This document shows, piece by piece, positions 1-4,872 of a DNA stretch of 5,041 nt; the first letter of the stretch is position 1, and each line of letters begins with the position of its first letter. The position numbers were made by a program, and so were the translations under genes. The stretch is from Candidatus Competibacteraceae bacterium (lineage in GTDB: Bacteria > Pseudomonadota > Gammaproteobacteria > Competibacterales > Competibacteraceae): NCBI GenBank assembly GCA_020444985.1, contig JAGRHK010000161.1, positions 1-5,041 of the forward strand, written 5' to 3'. The notes below the pieces were generated by a model. It had not been told where the DNA came from. It worked only from the letters and a program-made list of their open reading frames with translations, and did not search any database.

Positions 1-1202
1 GTCCCTTGCAAGCCATCGGCGCGCGGTATGCCGCCAATGTGAAAGTCGTGGAGGTGCCGCCGGGACCGCCGGTCATGGCCCCGTTGGTCGCGGAGGTGTA
101 TGGGTTGAATTATCCCGGTCAGATCAAAGTCGCTCAGCAGGTCCGGGAAGTGTTCAGCGCCACCCCGGATATCATCGACGTCGATGACACGGTGGAGACG
201 CCATCCGCGCGGCTGATCGCGCATGTGGACCGGGCCAAGGCCGCCTTGCTCGGCGTATCGCAACAGGCGATCGCCGCCGACCTTAATACCGCCTTGCGCG
301 GCGAGGATGTCAGCTACTTGCATTCCGCGACGGCCAAATATCCGATCCCGTTGCGTCTGGAGTTGCCGGTAGCTGACAAGGCGGTTATGGCCTCGGTGCT
401 GGATTTGCGCACGCGCAGTCAGACCGGCCCCCTGGTGCCGCTATCGGAAGTTGTCGATCTCGAAACAACGCAGCGCGAGAATGCGATTTACCATAAGGAC
501 TTGCTGCCCGTGGTGTTCGTCTTCGGCGACATGGCGGGCCGACTGGACAGCCCGTTGTATGGGATGTTTGAGATTTTCAGCCGCTTGCAGGACACGCCGA
601 TTGCCGGGGAGCCGATTGAACAATTCTTCGTGCGTCCGCCGGACAATCCCTATGCGTATAGTCTGAAATGGGACGGCGAGTGGCAGATTACCTACGAGAC
701 CTTTCGCGACATGGGCATCGCCTACGGCGTTGGGATGATTCTGATTTATCTGCTGGTGGTCGCGCAATTCCACTCGTATCTGATTCCGCTGATCATCATG
801 GCGCCGATTCCGTTGACCCTCATCGGCGTCATGCCCGGTCATGCGTTGTTGCACGCGCAGTTCACCGCCACATCGATGATCGGCATGATCGCGTTGGCGG
901 GGATCATCGTGCGTAATTCGATTCTGTTGGTGGATTTCATCAACCTGGAGGTCGAAAGCGGCGTTCCGTTTCAGGAAGCGGTGATCCGTTCCAGTGCGGT
1001 GCGCGCCCAGCCGATTATTCTGACCGCGCTGGCGGCGATGCTGGGGGCGCTGTTTATTCTGGATGACCCCATTTTTCGGGGTTTGGCCATCGCGCTGATT
1101 TTTGGGATTCTGGTTTCGACGTTGTTGACGCTGGTGTTTATTCCGGTGCTGTATTACGCCGTATTCCGGCGGCGGTTGGAGTCGGCCCCGCCGACGCCTT
1201 GA
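1..1202 (+). CDS. RND-family efflux transporter permease, C-terminal part (5' partial)
   Basis: Inner-membrane proton-driven permease of the RND superfamily (AcrB/HAE-1-like). Such proteins normally work with a periplasmic adaptor and an outer-membrane channel to export drugs, dyes or other toxic compounds. The frame is open to the left edge (first full codon at 3) and about 399 residues remain of a protein usually about 1,000-1,100 long. The first ~230 residues look like periplasmic porter and docking subdomains (PGPPV, VDDTVETPSARL, GPLVPLSEVV). From about residue 235 come the last five membrane helices, TM8-TM12. Conserved family signatures include AGIIVRNSILLVDFI in TM10 and RAQPIILTALAAMLGALF leading into TM11. 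The short charged tail FRRRLE is cytoplasmic. The TTG at 6 is not the true start, because family homology requires a large N-terminal half upstream. The substrate cannot be inferred. The gene converges on the fructosamine kinase with no spacer. Family assignment is secure; subfamily is not. Confidence 0.95.
   Translation, partial: PLQAIGARYAANVKVVEVPPGPPVMAPLVAEVYGLNYPGQIKVAQQVREVFSATPDIIDVDDTVETPSARLIAHVDRAKAALLGVSQQAIAADLNTALRGEDVSYLHSATAKYPIPLRLELPVADKAVMASVLDLRTRSQTGPLVPLSEVVDLETTQRENAIYHKDLLPVVFVFGDMAGRLDSPLYGMFEIFSRLQDTPIAGEPIEQFFVRPPDNPYAYSLKWDGEWQITYETFRDMGIAYGVGMILIYLLVVAQFHSYLIPLIIMAPIPLTLIGVMPGHALLHAQFTATSMIGMIALAGIIVRNSILLVDFINLEVESGVPFQEAVIRSSAVRAQPIILTALAAMLGALFILDDPIFRGLAIALIFGILVSTLLTLVFIPVLYYAVFRRRLESAPPTP
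1181..1195. repeat. Perfect 6-bp inverted repeat at the end of the RND gene
   Basis: GTCGGC (1181-1186) and GCCGAC (1190-1195) are separated by CCC, giving a GC-rich stem-loop inside the last codons of the permease gene. No T-run follows on either strand, so it does not look like a standard intrinsic terminator. It may slow RNA polymerase or protect the 3' end of convergent transcripts. It could also simply be codon-driven, since the local sequence is very GC-rich. Confidence 0.3.
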
Positions 1203-2102
1203 TCACTTTAATTCCGCCAGCAACTGTTGGATCATCCGTTCTGCTTGCGCGCGATACCCACCGCCAAACAGGTTGAGGTGATTCAGAATATGGTAAAGGT
1301 TGTACAAGGTGCGCCGCTGCGGATAACCGGCATCCAGCGGCCAGGTCTCTCGATACGCTGCGTAAAATCCTTCGGGAAAGCCACCAAATAACTCGGTCAT
1401 CGCCAAATCGGCTTCCCGGTCGCCGTAATACGCGGCTGGGTCGAAAATCACCGGTTCGCCGTGGGTTGTGCAACCGGCGTTGCCGCCCCATAAATCCCCA
1501 TGCAACAGGGACGGCGGCGGCGCGTAGCCCGCGAACAATCCCGCGAACTGCGCCAGCAACATCTCCCCCTGCCGTTGCAGCGCGCCGCCATGACTGTTAC
1601 GGGCGGCCAATTGGAGTTGGAATCCCAAGCGCTGCTCGCGCCAGAAGGTAATCCAGTCCTCAGCGCGCGCATTCAGTTGAGGCGTCGAGCCGATGGTGTT
1701 ATCCCGTGGCCAGCCAAAATAGGGTTGCGGTTGACGGTGCAGCAAGGCCAGTTGCTGGCCAAGGGTCTGCATGGATTGCCCCGACCCGCTTCCATCGAGC
1801 GGCACATATTCCAGCACTAGGTACGCTTGCCCAGCCGCGCTGCCCCAGCCGATGGGTTTTGGAACGCGGACGGTATGACTCGCCGCCAATTCGGTCAGGC
1901 CCGCTGCCTCGGCTTCGAACATCGCTAGGCCGGAGGCGGCATTGACTTTGACGAAGTACGCTTGATCAGCGGCGCTAACTTGCCAGGCTTGATTGATGCA
2001 GCCACCGCCGACAGCGCGACGTTGCTGCGTGATGAAGGACTGGTCCGTAGCTGCGCTGATGTGCTGTTCCACGCTGTTCCAGAAGGTTTCCTGATTCAAC
2101 AT
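1203..2102 (-). CDS. Fructosamine kinase family protein (ketosamine-3-kinase-like)
   Basis: Cytosolic small-molecule kinase of the FN3K/FN3K-related family, related to the aminoglycoside phosphotransferase fold. Known members phosphorylate the sugar of ketosamine adducts (fructosamine, ribulosamine) on proteins or amines at O-3, so that the adduct falls off (protein deglycation). Numbering from the ATG at 2102 gives 299 residues, the usual family length of about 290-310. Visible motifs are the nucleotide loop VGGGCINQAW (31-40), the ATP-anchoring Lys in FVKVN (K52), the hinge LEYV (97-100), the catalytic loop HGDLWGGN (201-208; base D203, metal ligand N208), the metal-binding IFDPA (D221) and the family signature YYGDREADLAMTELFGGFP. 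A TTG four codons upstream (2114) could extend it to 303 residues, but that TTG lies in the Shine-Dalgarno region of the ATG, so ATG is preferred. The stop abuts the RND stop. The upstream neighbour on the same strand is an integrase relic, with no functional link expected. Confidence 0.93.
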   Translation of the reverse strand: MLNQETFWNSVEQHISAATDQSFITQQRRAVGGGCINQAWQVSAADQAYFVKVNAASGLAMFEAEAAGLTELAASHTVRVPKPIGWGSAAGQAYLVLEYVPLDGSGSGQSMQTLGQQLALLHRQPQPYFGWPRDNTIGSTPQLNARAEDWITFWREQRLGFQLQLAARNSHGGALQRQGEMLLAQFAGLFAGYAPPPSLLHGDLWGGNAGCTTHGEPVIFDPAAYYGDREADLAMTELFGGFPEGFYAAYRETWPLDAGYPQRRTLYNLYHILNHLNLFGGGYRAQAERMIQQLLAELK

Positions 2103-2108
2103 TCGATT

Positions 2109-2112
2109 CTCC
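2109..2112 (-). promoter_or_regulatory. Ribosome-binding site of the fructosamine kinase gene
   Basis: On the minus strand GGAG lies 6 nt (AATCGA) upstream of the ATG at 2102-2100, a near-ideal spacing. The alternative TTG start at 2114 overlaps this site, which argues for the ATG. The site sits right at the edge of the recognisable integrase relic. Confidence 0.6.
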
Positions 2113-2258
2113 AATCATGGGAGTGCTCACGTCCTTGTGGCCGAGTAATTCCTGGATCGTGCGAATGTTATACCTGCCATCAGGAGACGAGTGGCAAAAC
2201 CGTGATGGAGGGCGTGGTAAAAGGCGGGTTTAGCGATGTTCGCTATCTTGTGGATGGC
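2113..2258 (-). pseudogene. Relic of an integron-type tyrosine recombinase (IntI-like), C-terminal fragment
   Basis: Minus-strand reading gives NIAKPAFYHALHHGFATRLL then MAG, and after a one-base shift near 2171 IRTIQELLGHKDVSTPMI. From memory of the family this matches the C-terminal catalytic region of integron integrases (typically IAKPASxHTLRHSFATHLL-x-AGYDIRTIQELLGHKDVSTTMIYTHV). The relic is clearly dead. One T is missing between the MAG and YNIR parts. The HxLRH box reads HALHH, so the second catalytic Arg has become His (codon at 2207-2205). Homology stops at MI, just before the nucleophilic Tyr. The N-terminal ~270 residues are absent and would not fit before the gene at 2618. Its orientation, reading away from cassettes that read rightward, is the standard integron layout. 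A XerC/D-like or phage integrase origin is less likely, given the attC sites downstream. Confidence 0.82.
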
Positions 2259-2461
2259 GTTTATTATGATACAAAATGTAACATTTATCCCATTCATATC
2301 AGCTTATTCAGTACGGATACCTTAATATTTGAGGCAGATTTTGATGTATTTGATCAAGCAACTTTGGTTTGACATCCATCATTTTCCTCATTGATACTTA
2401 TGATTCTGGAAACCCCAAAGATGCTGACTTCCTGCAGGCAGCACAAATCGAAGCAAACCTG
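2250..2461 (+). other. Possible frame-broken coding relic in the integrase-cassette gap
   Basis: Two adjoining open stretches on the plus strand read like protein but lie in different frames. The first, from a GTG at 2250 to the TGA at 2370-2372, contains YLVDGVYYDTKCNIYP then LIFEADFDVFDQATLV (with the codons before the GTG). The second, from about 2354 (possible TTG at 2369) to the TGA at 2459-2461, contains IIFLIDTYDSGNPKDADFL then QAAQIEANLKY. No family is recognised. The left end overlaps, antisense, the start of the integrase relic. This may be the remains of a former first cassette or of an inserted gene, or simply AT-rich noise with long open frames. No ribosome-binding site was seen for either piece. 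Confidence 0.22.
2369..2398 (+). promoter_or_regulatory. Candidate rightward promoter (Pc-like)
   Basis: TTGACA at 2369-2374 is a perfect sigma70 -35 hexamer. GATACT at 2393-2398 is a 4/6 match to the -10 hexamer, with an 18-nt spacer. It points toward the cassettes and lies between the integrase relic and cassette 1, where an integron Pc would be. It is more than 200 bp from the first cassette gene and is judged from hexamers only. Confidence 0.35.
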
Positions 2462-2510
2462 AAATATTGATGCCAAGGTTATGTGTGTTAATGCTGTTTT
2501 TATCAAAATA

Positions 2511-2534
2511 TGATATATCTATCAATACATTGAT
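2511..2534. repeat. Overlapping short AT-rich palindromes
   Basis: TGATA (2511-2515) pairs with TATCA (2520-2524), and ATCAAT (2521-2526) pairs with ATTGAT (2529-2534). The two short inverted repeats overlap and lie just upstream of the candidate promoter at 2562. They could be a regulator-binding site or chance in AT-rich DNA. Otherwise the gap from about 2259 to 2617 contains only the possible coding relic and the two promoter candidates; no RNA gene or attI core was seen. Confidence 0.25.
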
Positions 2535-2561
2535 TAATACTTTGCTGGCTAGGCGTCGATT

Positions 2562-2591
2562 TTGACGTAAGATTGAGGGGTTGGTTACGAT
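2562..2591 (+). promoter_or_regulatory. Candidate promoter of the first cassette gene
   Basis: TTGACG (2562-2567; 5/6 to the -35 consensus) and TACGAT (2586-2591; 4/6 to the -10 consensus) are separated by 18 nt. Transcription would start near 2598, leaving a short leader to the ATG at 2618 that contains the GGGG ribosome-binding candidate (2606-2609). Its position suits either a residual Pc promoter or a cassette-borne promoter. Confidence 0.35.
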
Positions 2592-2617
2592 ACCTGCTTG
2601 ATATTGGGGCTGTATGA

Positions 2618-2932
2618 ATGAATAGAAATAAGTACGTCTGTGAGAATTGTGGTACTCGGAAGCAGGGGTTCTGGCTTTACGGTCCGTGGCGGCTTGCGGC
2701 CTCACTCGTCATTCTCGTGCTGGCATTCGTGTTTGGCTTTTTCTGGGCGCACGACCCAGGCCTCAGAATGGCTATCATGGTTCCCGCTGCCGTCGTAGCT
2801 GCCATTCTTCTCTTCAGCCTTTTGCGTATTCGTTGCCTCAACTGTGAACCCGAGTGGCGCAGCAAGATTTGGGTCATGGGTCCCGATGCTGCGGCCGGTG
2901 GTCCCCGCGTTACGCGCTCGTCCTACGATTGA
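2618..2932 (+). CDS. Small membrane protein with split CxxC pairs (cassette 1, unknown function)
   Basis: 104 residues; family not recognised. The layout is distinctive. An N-terminal CENC (C8, C11) is followed by two hydrophobic helices (about 25-43 and 51-70) joined by a short polar turn (AHDPG), then CLNC (C73, C76) and a tail of about 28 residues. With both ends on the same side of the membrane, the four cysteines could form one zinc ribbon or rubredoxin-like knuckle on top of a membrane hairpin. This is inference. The start is the ATG at 2618 with GGGG 8 nt upstream. An overlapping ATG at 2614 makes only a three-codon frame (ATGAATGAATAG), which may couple or dampen initiation. The gene is richer in GC than the DNA on its left and than cassette 2. 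It ends 77 bp before a candidate attC, as expected of an integron cassette gene. The hydrophobic segments and CxxC pairs argue for a real gene. Confidence 0.7.
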   Translation: MNRNKYVCENCGTRKQGFWLYGPWRLAASLVILVLAFVFGFFWAHDPGLRMAIMVPAAVVAAILLFSLLRIRCLNCEPEWRSKIWVMGPDAAAGGPRVTRSSYD

Positions 2933-2953
2933 GCTGGCGCGTTCGCCGGTATG

Positions 2954-3003
2954 CAGCACCAACGAATGGGGCACGAGTTGCCCACGTCGGGTTCCCGGTG
3001 CTG
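2954..3003. repeat. Nested inverted repeats after cassette-1 gene
   Basis: CAGCACC (2954-2960) pairs with GGTGCTG (2997-3003). Inside it, GGGCA (2969-2973) pairs with TGCCC (2979-2983) around a CGAGT loop. The result is a branched or long hairpin in the space between the cassette-1 stop and attC. There is no T-tract to support an intrinsic terminator. No recombination core (GTTRRRY) was found with it, so it is probably not a separate attC. It may extend the folded structure of the neighbouring attC or be an RNA element. Confidence 0.4.
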
Positions 3004-3009
3004 TGCGCC

Positions 3010-3167
3010 GTCGAACCCGCGTTGGAACGTCCACCCCTGCGGGGCGACTTCGTCGTCCCGTACTCGCGTCCCTGCCCCCAACCACGACGCATGGAACTTT
3101 ACCGTTTCTGGGTCGGGCGGCCGGTCCACTCCGTGCGGGATGACGCTCAACGCGCACCCCGTTAGGC
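3010..3167 (+). other. Candidate integron attC site of cassette 1 (long, GC-rich)
   Basis: The right core R' is GTTAGGC (3161-3167), fitting GTTRRRY. The proposed left core R'' is GTCGAAC (3010-3016), 5/7 complementary to it. The inner arms L'' (CGCGTTGGAACGTC, 3018-3031) and L' (GACGCTCAACGCG, 3142-3154) pair almost fully, with one bulged G in L'' and one A-C mismatch. A bulged base in this position is a hallmark of folded attC bottom strands. The 110-nt central part contains a strong hairpin, GGGGCGAC-TTC-GTCGTCCC (3041-3059). The total of about 158 bp is at the upper end for attC sites. The spacers are unequal (1 and 6 nt) and R'' is imperfect, so the left edge is uncertain, but the right edge is well supported by the identical core at 4844. 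Confidence 0.55.
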
Positions 3168-3196
3168 TACAAATAGGACGGTAGAGAAATCAAAAA

Positions 3197-3691
3197 ATGA
3201 AGGAACTGCTAGATAGACTTGGTTCATACAACATCTTCAATTACCTTCTTCCGGGGGTAGTGTTTGCGGCAATAGCAGGTTCGCTAACTGACTATTCCTT
3301 CATACAGGACGATGTGCTTATTGGAGCTTTTGTTTACTATTTTCTAGGGATGATAATTAGCCGAATAGGCTCTATTCTAATCGAGCCTATTTTAAAGAAA
3401 ATTCGGTTTGTCAAATTCTCTTCATATCAAGACTACATTTCCGCATCGAAGAAAGATGAGCTAATACCAACGCTTTCTGAGGCAAACAATATGTATAGAA
3501 CATTGGCCTCTCTATTTTTATGTCTATTGATGCTAAAGGGCTATGAGATGATGGCATCCAAACTAGCATTCTTTAAAGAATGGGAAGTAGGCATTCTGGT
3601 CATTTTTCTATTTGTTCTTTTTTTGATGTCGTATCGAAAACAAACAGCCTACATTTCCAAGCGTGTTCAACACAACCTCTCAAGGGACTGA
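3197..3691 (+). CDS. Four-helix membrane protein of unknown family (cassette 2, gene A)
   Basis: 164 residues; not assigned to a named family. An N-terminal amphipathic stretch (MKELLDRLGSYNIFNYLLPG) leads into the first membrane helix (about 13-30). Further helices are predicted at about 40-61, 100-118 and 130-146. A charged 35-residue cytoplasmic loop (63-98: LKKIRFVKFSSYQDY, SASKKDELIP) separates the two helix pairs, and the C-terminus is basic (YRKQTAYISKRVQ). No signal peptide, catalytic motif or cysteine pair is visible. The start is the ATG at 3197, the first in the cassette. Its Shine-Dalgarno match is weak (TAGAGA, 3182-3187). The MBL-fold gene begins 3 bp after the stop, so the two are almost certainly co-translated and probably cooperate. 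The membrane protein could anchor the hydrolase or act as a membrane-disrupting effector; both are inference. Confidence 0.8.
   Translation: MKELLDRLGSYNIFNYLLPGVVFAAIAGSLTDYSFIQDDVLIGAFVYYFLGMIISRIGSILIEPILKKIRFVKFSSYQDYISASKKDELIPTLSEANNMYRTLASLFLCLLMLKGYEMMASKLAFFKEWEVGILVIFLFVLFLMSYRKQTAYISKRVQHNLSRD
3682..3687 (+). promoter_or_regulatory. Ribosome-binding site of the MBL-fold gene, inside gene A
   Basis: AAGGGA lies 7 nt before the ATG at 3695, within the last codons of the membrane-protein gene. It supports the ATG at 3695 as start and implies translational coupling of the pair. Confidence 0.55.
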
Positions 3692-3694
3692 CTT

Positions 3695-4768
3695 ATGACT
3701 GATTTCTTTGAAATTGATTTCCTGGATATCGAATCCAAAAAAAGCGGCGACGCTATACCAATGAGGTACTCAATAAATGGAATTCAGAGAATTCACATAA
3801 CGGATGGTGGGTTTCAAGCCACCGGGGACAAACTTGTAACTCATATCAACAAATACTATGGCAATCCTAGATATATTGATTCAATAGTTGTTACTCATCC
3901 TGATGGCGATCATGCTGGTGGGTTAAGAAAGCTATTCGAGGAGTATGAAATCGGAGAGTTGTGGATGCTCAGGCCATGGCTATACGCTGATGAATTGATC
4001 GGACGATTCAGTAGATTTACCTCAGTCGAGAATCTTGTCAAGCGGTTGCGTGAAATCTATCCCAACATCGCCGCACTTGAAGATCTTGCTGTTGAGTCAG
4101 GCACAGTGATCAAAGAGCCATTCCAAGGGCAAGTTATTGGCGAAGTTCATGTTCTGGCACCTTCCAAGATGCGATATCTAGATTTGGTGGTAGAGTCAGA
4201 AAAAACGCCAGAGGCCAAGAAAGCAGAACAAGCATCATTGATAGAAGCAATGGACTTAGCTGTTCGAAAAGTAGCTAATTTTATCAGGTCAGCATGGGGC
4301 GAAGAGGTCTTTCCAGAAGAAGATACCAGCCCAGAAAACAACATGAGTATTGTTCAATATGCCAACTTGTGTGGAAAACGGATATTGCTAACAGGTGATG
4401 CAGGCAGGGCTGCGATGAATGAGGCAGCGGATTATTCTCCTTATGCTGGATTGGCTCTTCCTGGTATTGATCGAATTCAAGTTCCACATCATGGTTCTAG
4501 GCACAATGTGTCAACAGAAGTCCTCGATAGATGGCTCGGAGAAAAGCTCGTTCAGCAACCGACAGAAGGTACTTTCACTGCGATAGTTAGCGCAGCAAAA
4601 GAAGATGAGGATCATCCAAGAAAGTCCGTGGTGAGGGCGTTCATGCATCGAGGAGCAAGGGTGATTACGACGGAAGGTTCTGATAAGCAAACTGGTCATA
4701 ATGCACCTGATCGTGAAGGCTGGGTAGCAGTTGAGCCTGTGCCATACCCCGAAGATCAAGAAGATTAA
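3695..4768 (+). CDS. ComEC/Rec2-like metallo-beta-lactamase-fold hydrolase (cassette 2, gene B)
   Basis: 357 residues, soluble, no signal peptide or membrane helix. It has the metallo-beta-lactamase fold in the version found at the C-terminus of ComEC/Rec2 DNA-uptake proteins and in stand-alone relatives. Motifs in order: DFLDIESKKSGDA (8-20, counterpart of FLDVGQGDA) and ITDGG (35-39); the metal site THPDGDHAGG (67-76; H68, D70, D72, H73, an HxDxDH version of HxHxDH); ENNMSIV (214-220) and ILLTGDAG (230-237; D235 the likely bridging Asp); VPHHGSRH (263-270; H265/H266); and DEDHP (304-308; H307 at the usual late His position). All metal ligands seem present, so it should be an active phosphoesterase or nuclease. 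Residues about 160-212 form a charged, mostly helical insertion not typical of ComEC. The substrate is unknown; DNA, RNA or a nucleotide signal are possible. It follows the membrane gene by 3 bp and stops 1 bp before the attC. Confidence 0.88.
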   Translation: MTDFFEIDFLDIESKKSGDAIPMRYSINGIQRIHITDGGFQATGDKLVTHINKYYGNPRYIDSIVVTHPDGDHAGGLRKLFEEYEIGELWMLRPWLYADELIGRFSRFTSVENLVKRLREIYPNIAALEDLAVESGTVIKEPFQGQVIGEVHVLAPSKMRYLDLVVESEKTPEAKKAEQASLIEAMDLAVRKVANFIRSAWGEEVFPEEDTSPENNMSIVQYANLCGKRILLTGDAGRAAMNEAADYSPYAGLALPGIDRIQVPHHGSRHNVSTEVLDRWLGEKLVQQPTEGTFTAIVSAAKEDEDHPRKSVVRAFMHRGARVITTEGSDKQTGHNAPDREGWVAVEPVPYPEDQED

Positions 4769-4769
4769 T

Positions 4770-4850
4770 GCCTAACAAAGCCGTAAACGCGGACGAATTT
4801 TTCGTTCACTGCGCTCACTACAAATGCGCCGGTTACGGCAAGCGTTAGGC
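4770..4850 (+). other. Integron attC recombination site of cassette 2
   Basis: Textbook 81-bp attC. R'' GCCTAAC (4770-4776) is fully complementary to R' GTTAGGC (4844-4850). The inner arms GCCGTAA (4780-4786) and TTACGGC (4833-4839) are also fully complementary, with spacers of 3 (AAA) and 4 (AAGC) nt. The central region carries further GC-rich partial pairing (ACGCGG against GCGCCGG) and a small hairpin, ACGAA-TTT-TTCGT (4793-4805). R'' begins 1 nt after the stop codon of the MBL gene. The polarity (R'' first, R' last along the plus strand) agrees with rightward cassettes. Confidence 0.92.
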
Positions 4851-4860
4851 GTAATGAGAA

Positions 4861-4865
4861 AGGAG
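4861..4865 (+). promoter_or_regulatory. Ribosome-binding site of the cassette-3 gene
   Basis: AGGAG lies 7 nt upstream of a TTG (4873) and 19 nt upstream of the first in-frame ATG (4885). The spacing makes TTG the better start. The site lies 11 nt after the attC core, as expected at the head of a cassette. Confidence 0.6.
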
Positions 4866-4872
4866 ATTAAAT

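Larger units (their letters stand above)
3162..4844 (+). mobile_element. Integron gene cassette 2 (two genes plus attC)
   Basis: Integron integrase cuts between the G and first T of GTTRRRY. The two identical GTTAGGC cores at 3161-3167 and 4844-4850 therefore delimit an excisable unit of 1,683 bp. It contains the two-gene operon at 3197-4768 and most of the downstream attC. The genes start 30 bp after the left core and end 1 bp before the right attC, the compact packing typical of cassettes. The cassette is visibly AT-richer than the chromosomal genes on the left, in keeping with foreign origin. Two-gene cassettes are a minority; most cassettes carry one gene. Confidence 0.72.

Noticed and set aside
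1962..2249. Left part of the plus-strand 136-codon frame ending at 2372
   Set aside because: It is antisense to the fructosamine kinase gene and the integrase relic, both supported by clear homology. Only the portion right of about 2250 is kept, as a weak relic.
2462..2617. Search for an attI core (GTTRRRY) before cassette 1
   Set aside because: Sites such as GTTAATG and GTTACGA break the consensus, so no attI is claimed.
2610..2625. LexA-box-like CTGT-N8-ATAG near the cassette-1 start
   Set aside because: It has one mismatch in the core half-site (ATAG for ACAG), lies over the start codon, and there is no intact integrase gene to regulate.
2388..2705. Minus-strand 105-codon open frame
   Set aside because: It overlaps the cassette-1 start and the intergenic gap, has no recognisable motif, and does not resemble an integrase N-terminus.
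3041..3059. GC hairpin GGGGCGAC-TTC-GTCGTCCC as a terminator
   Set aside because: No T-run follows, and it lies inside the proposed attC, where internal stems are expected.
2702..3165. Several long open frames on both strands across 2844-3165 and 2702-3157
   Set aside because: They run through the GC-rich attC and inverted repeats, are Arg/Pro-rich with no domain signature, and lack good ribosome-binding sites. They look like shadows.
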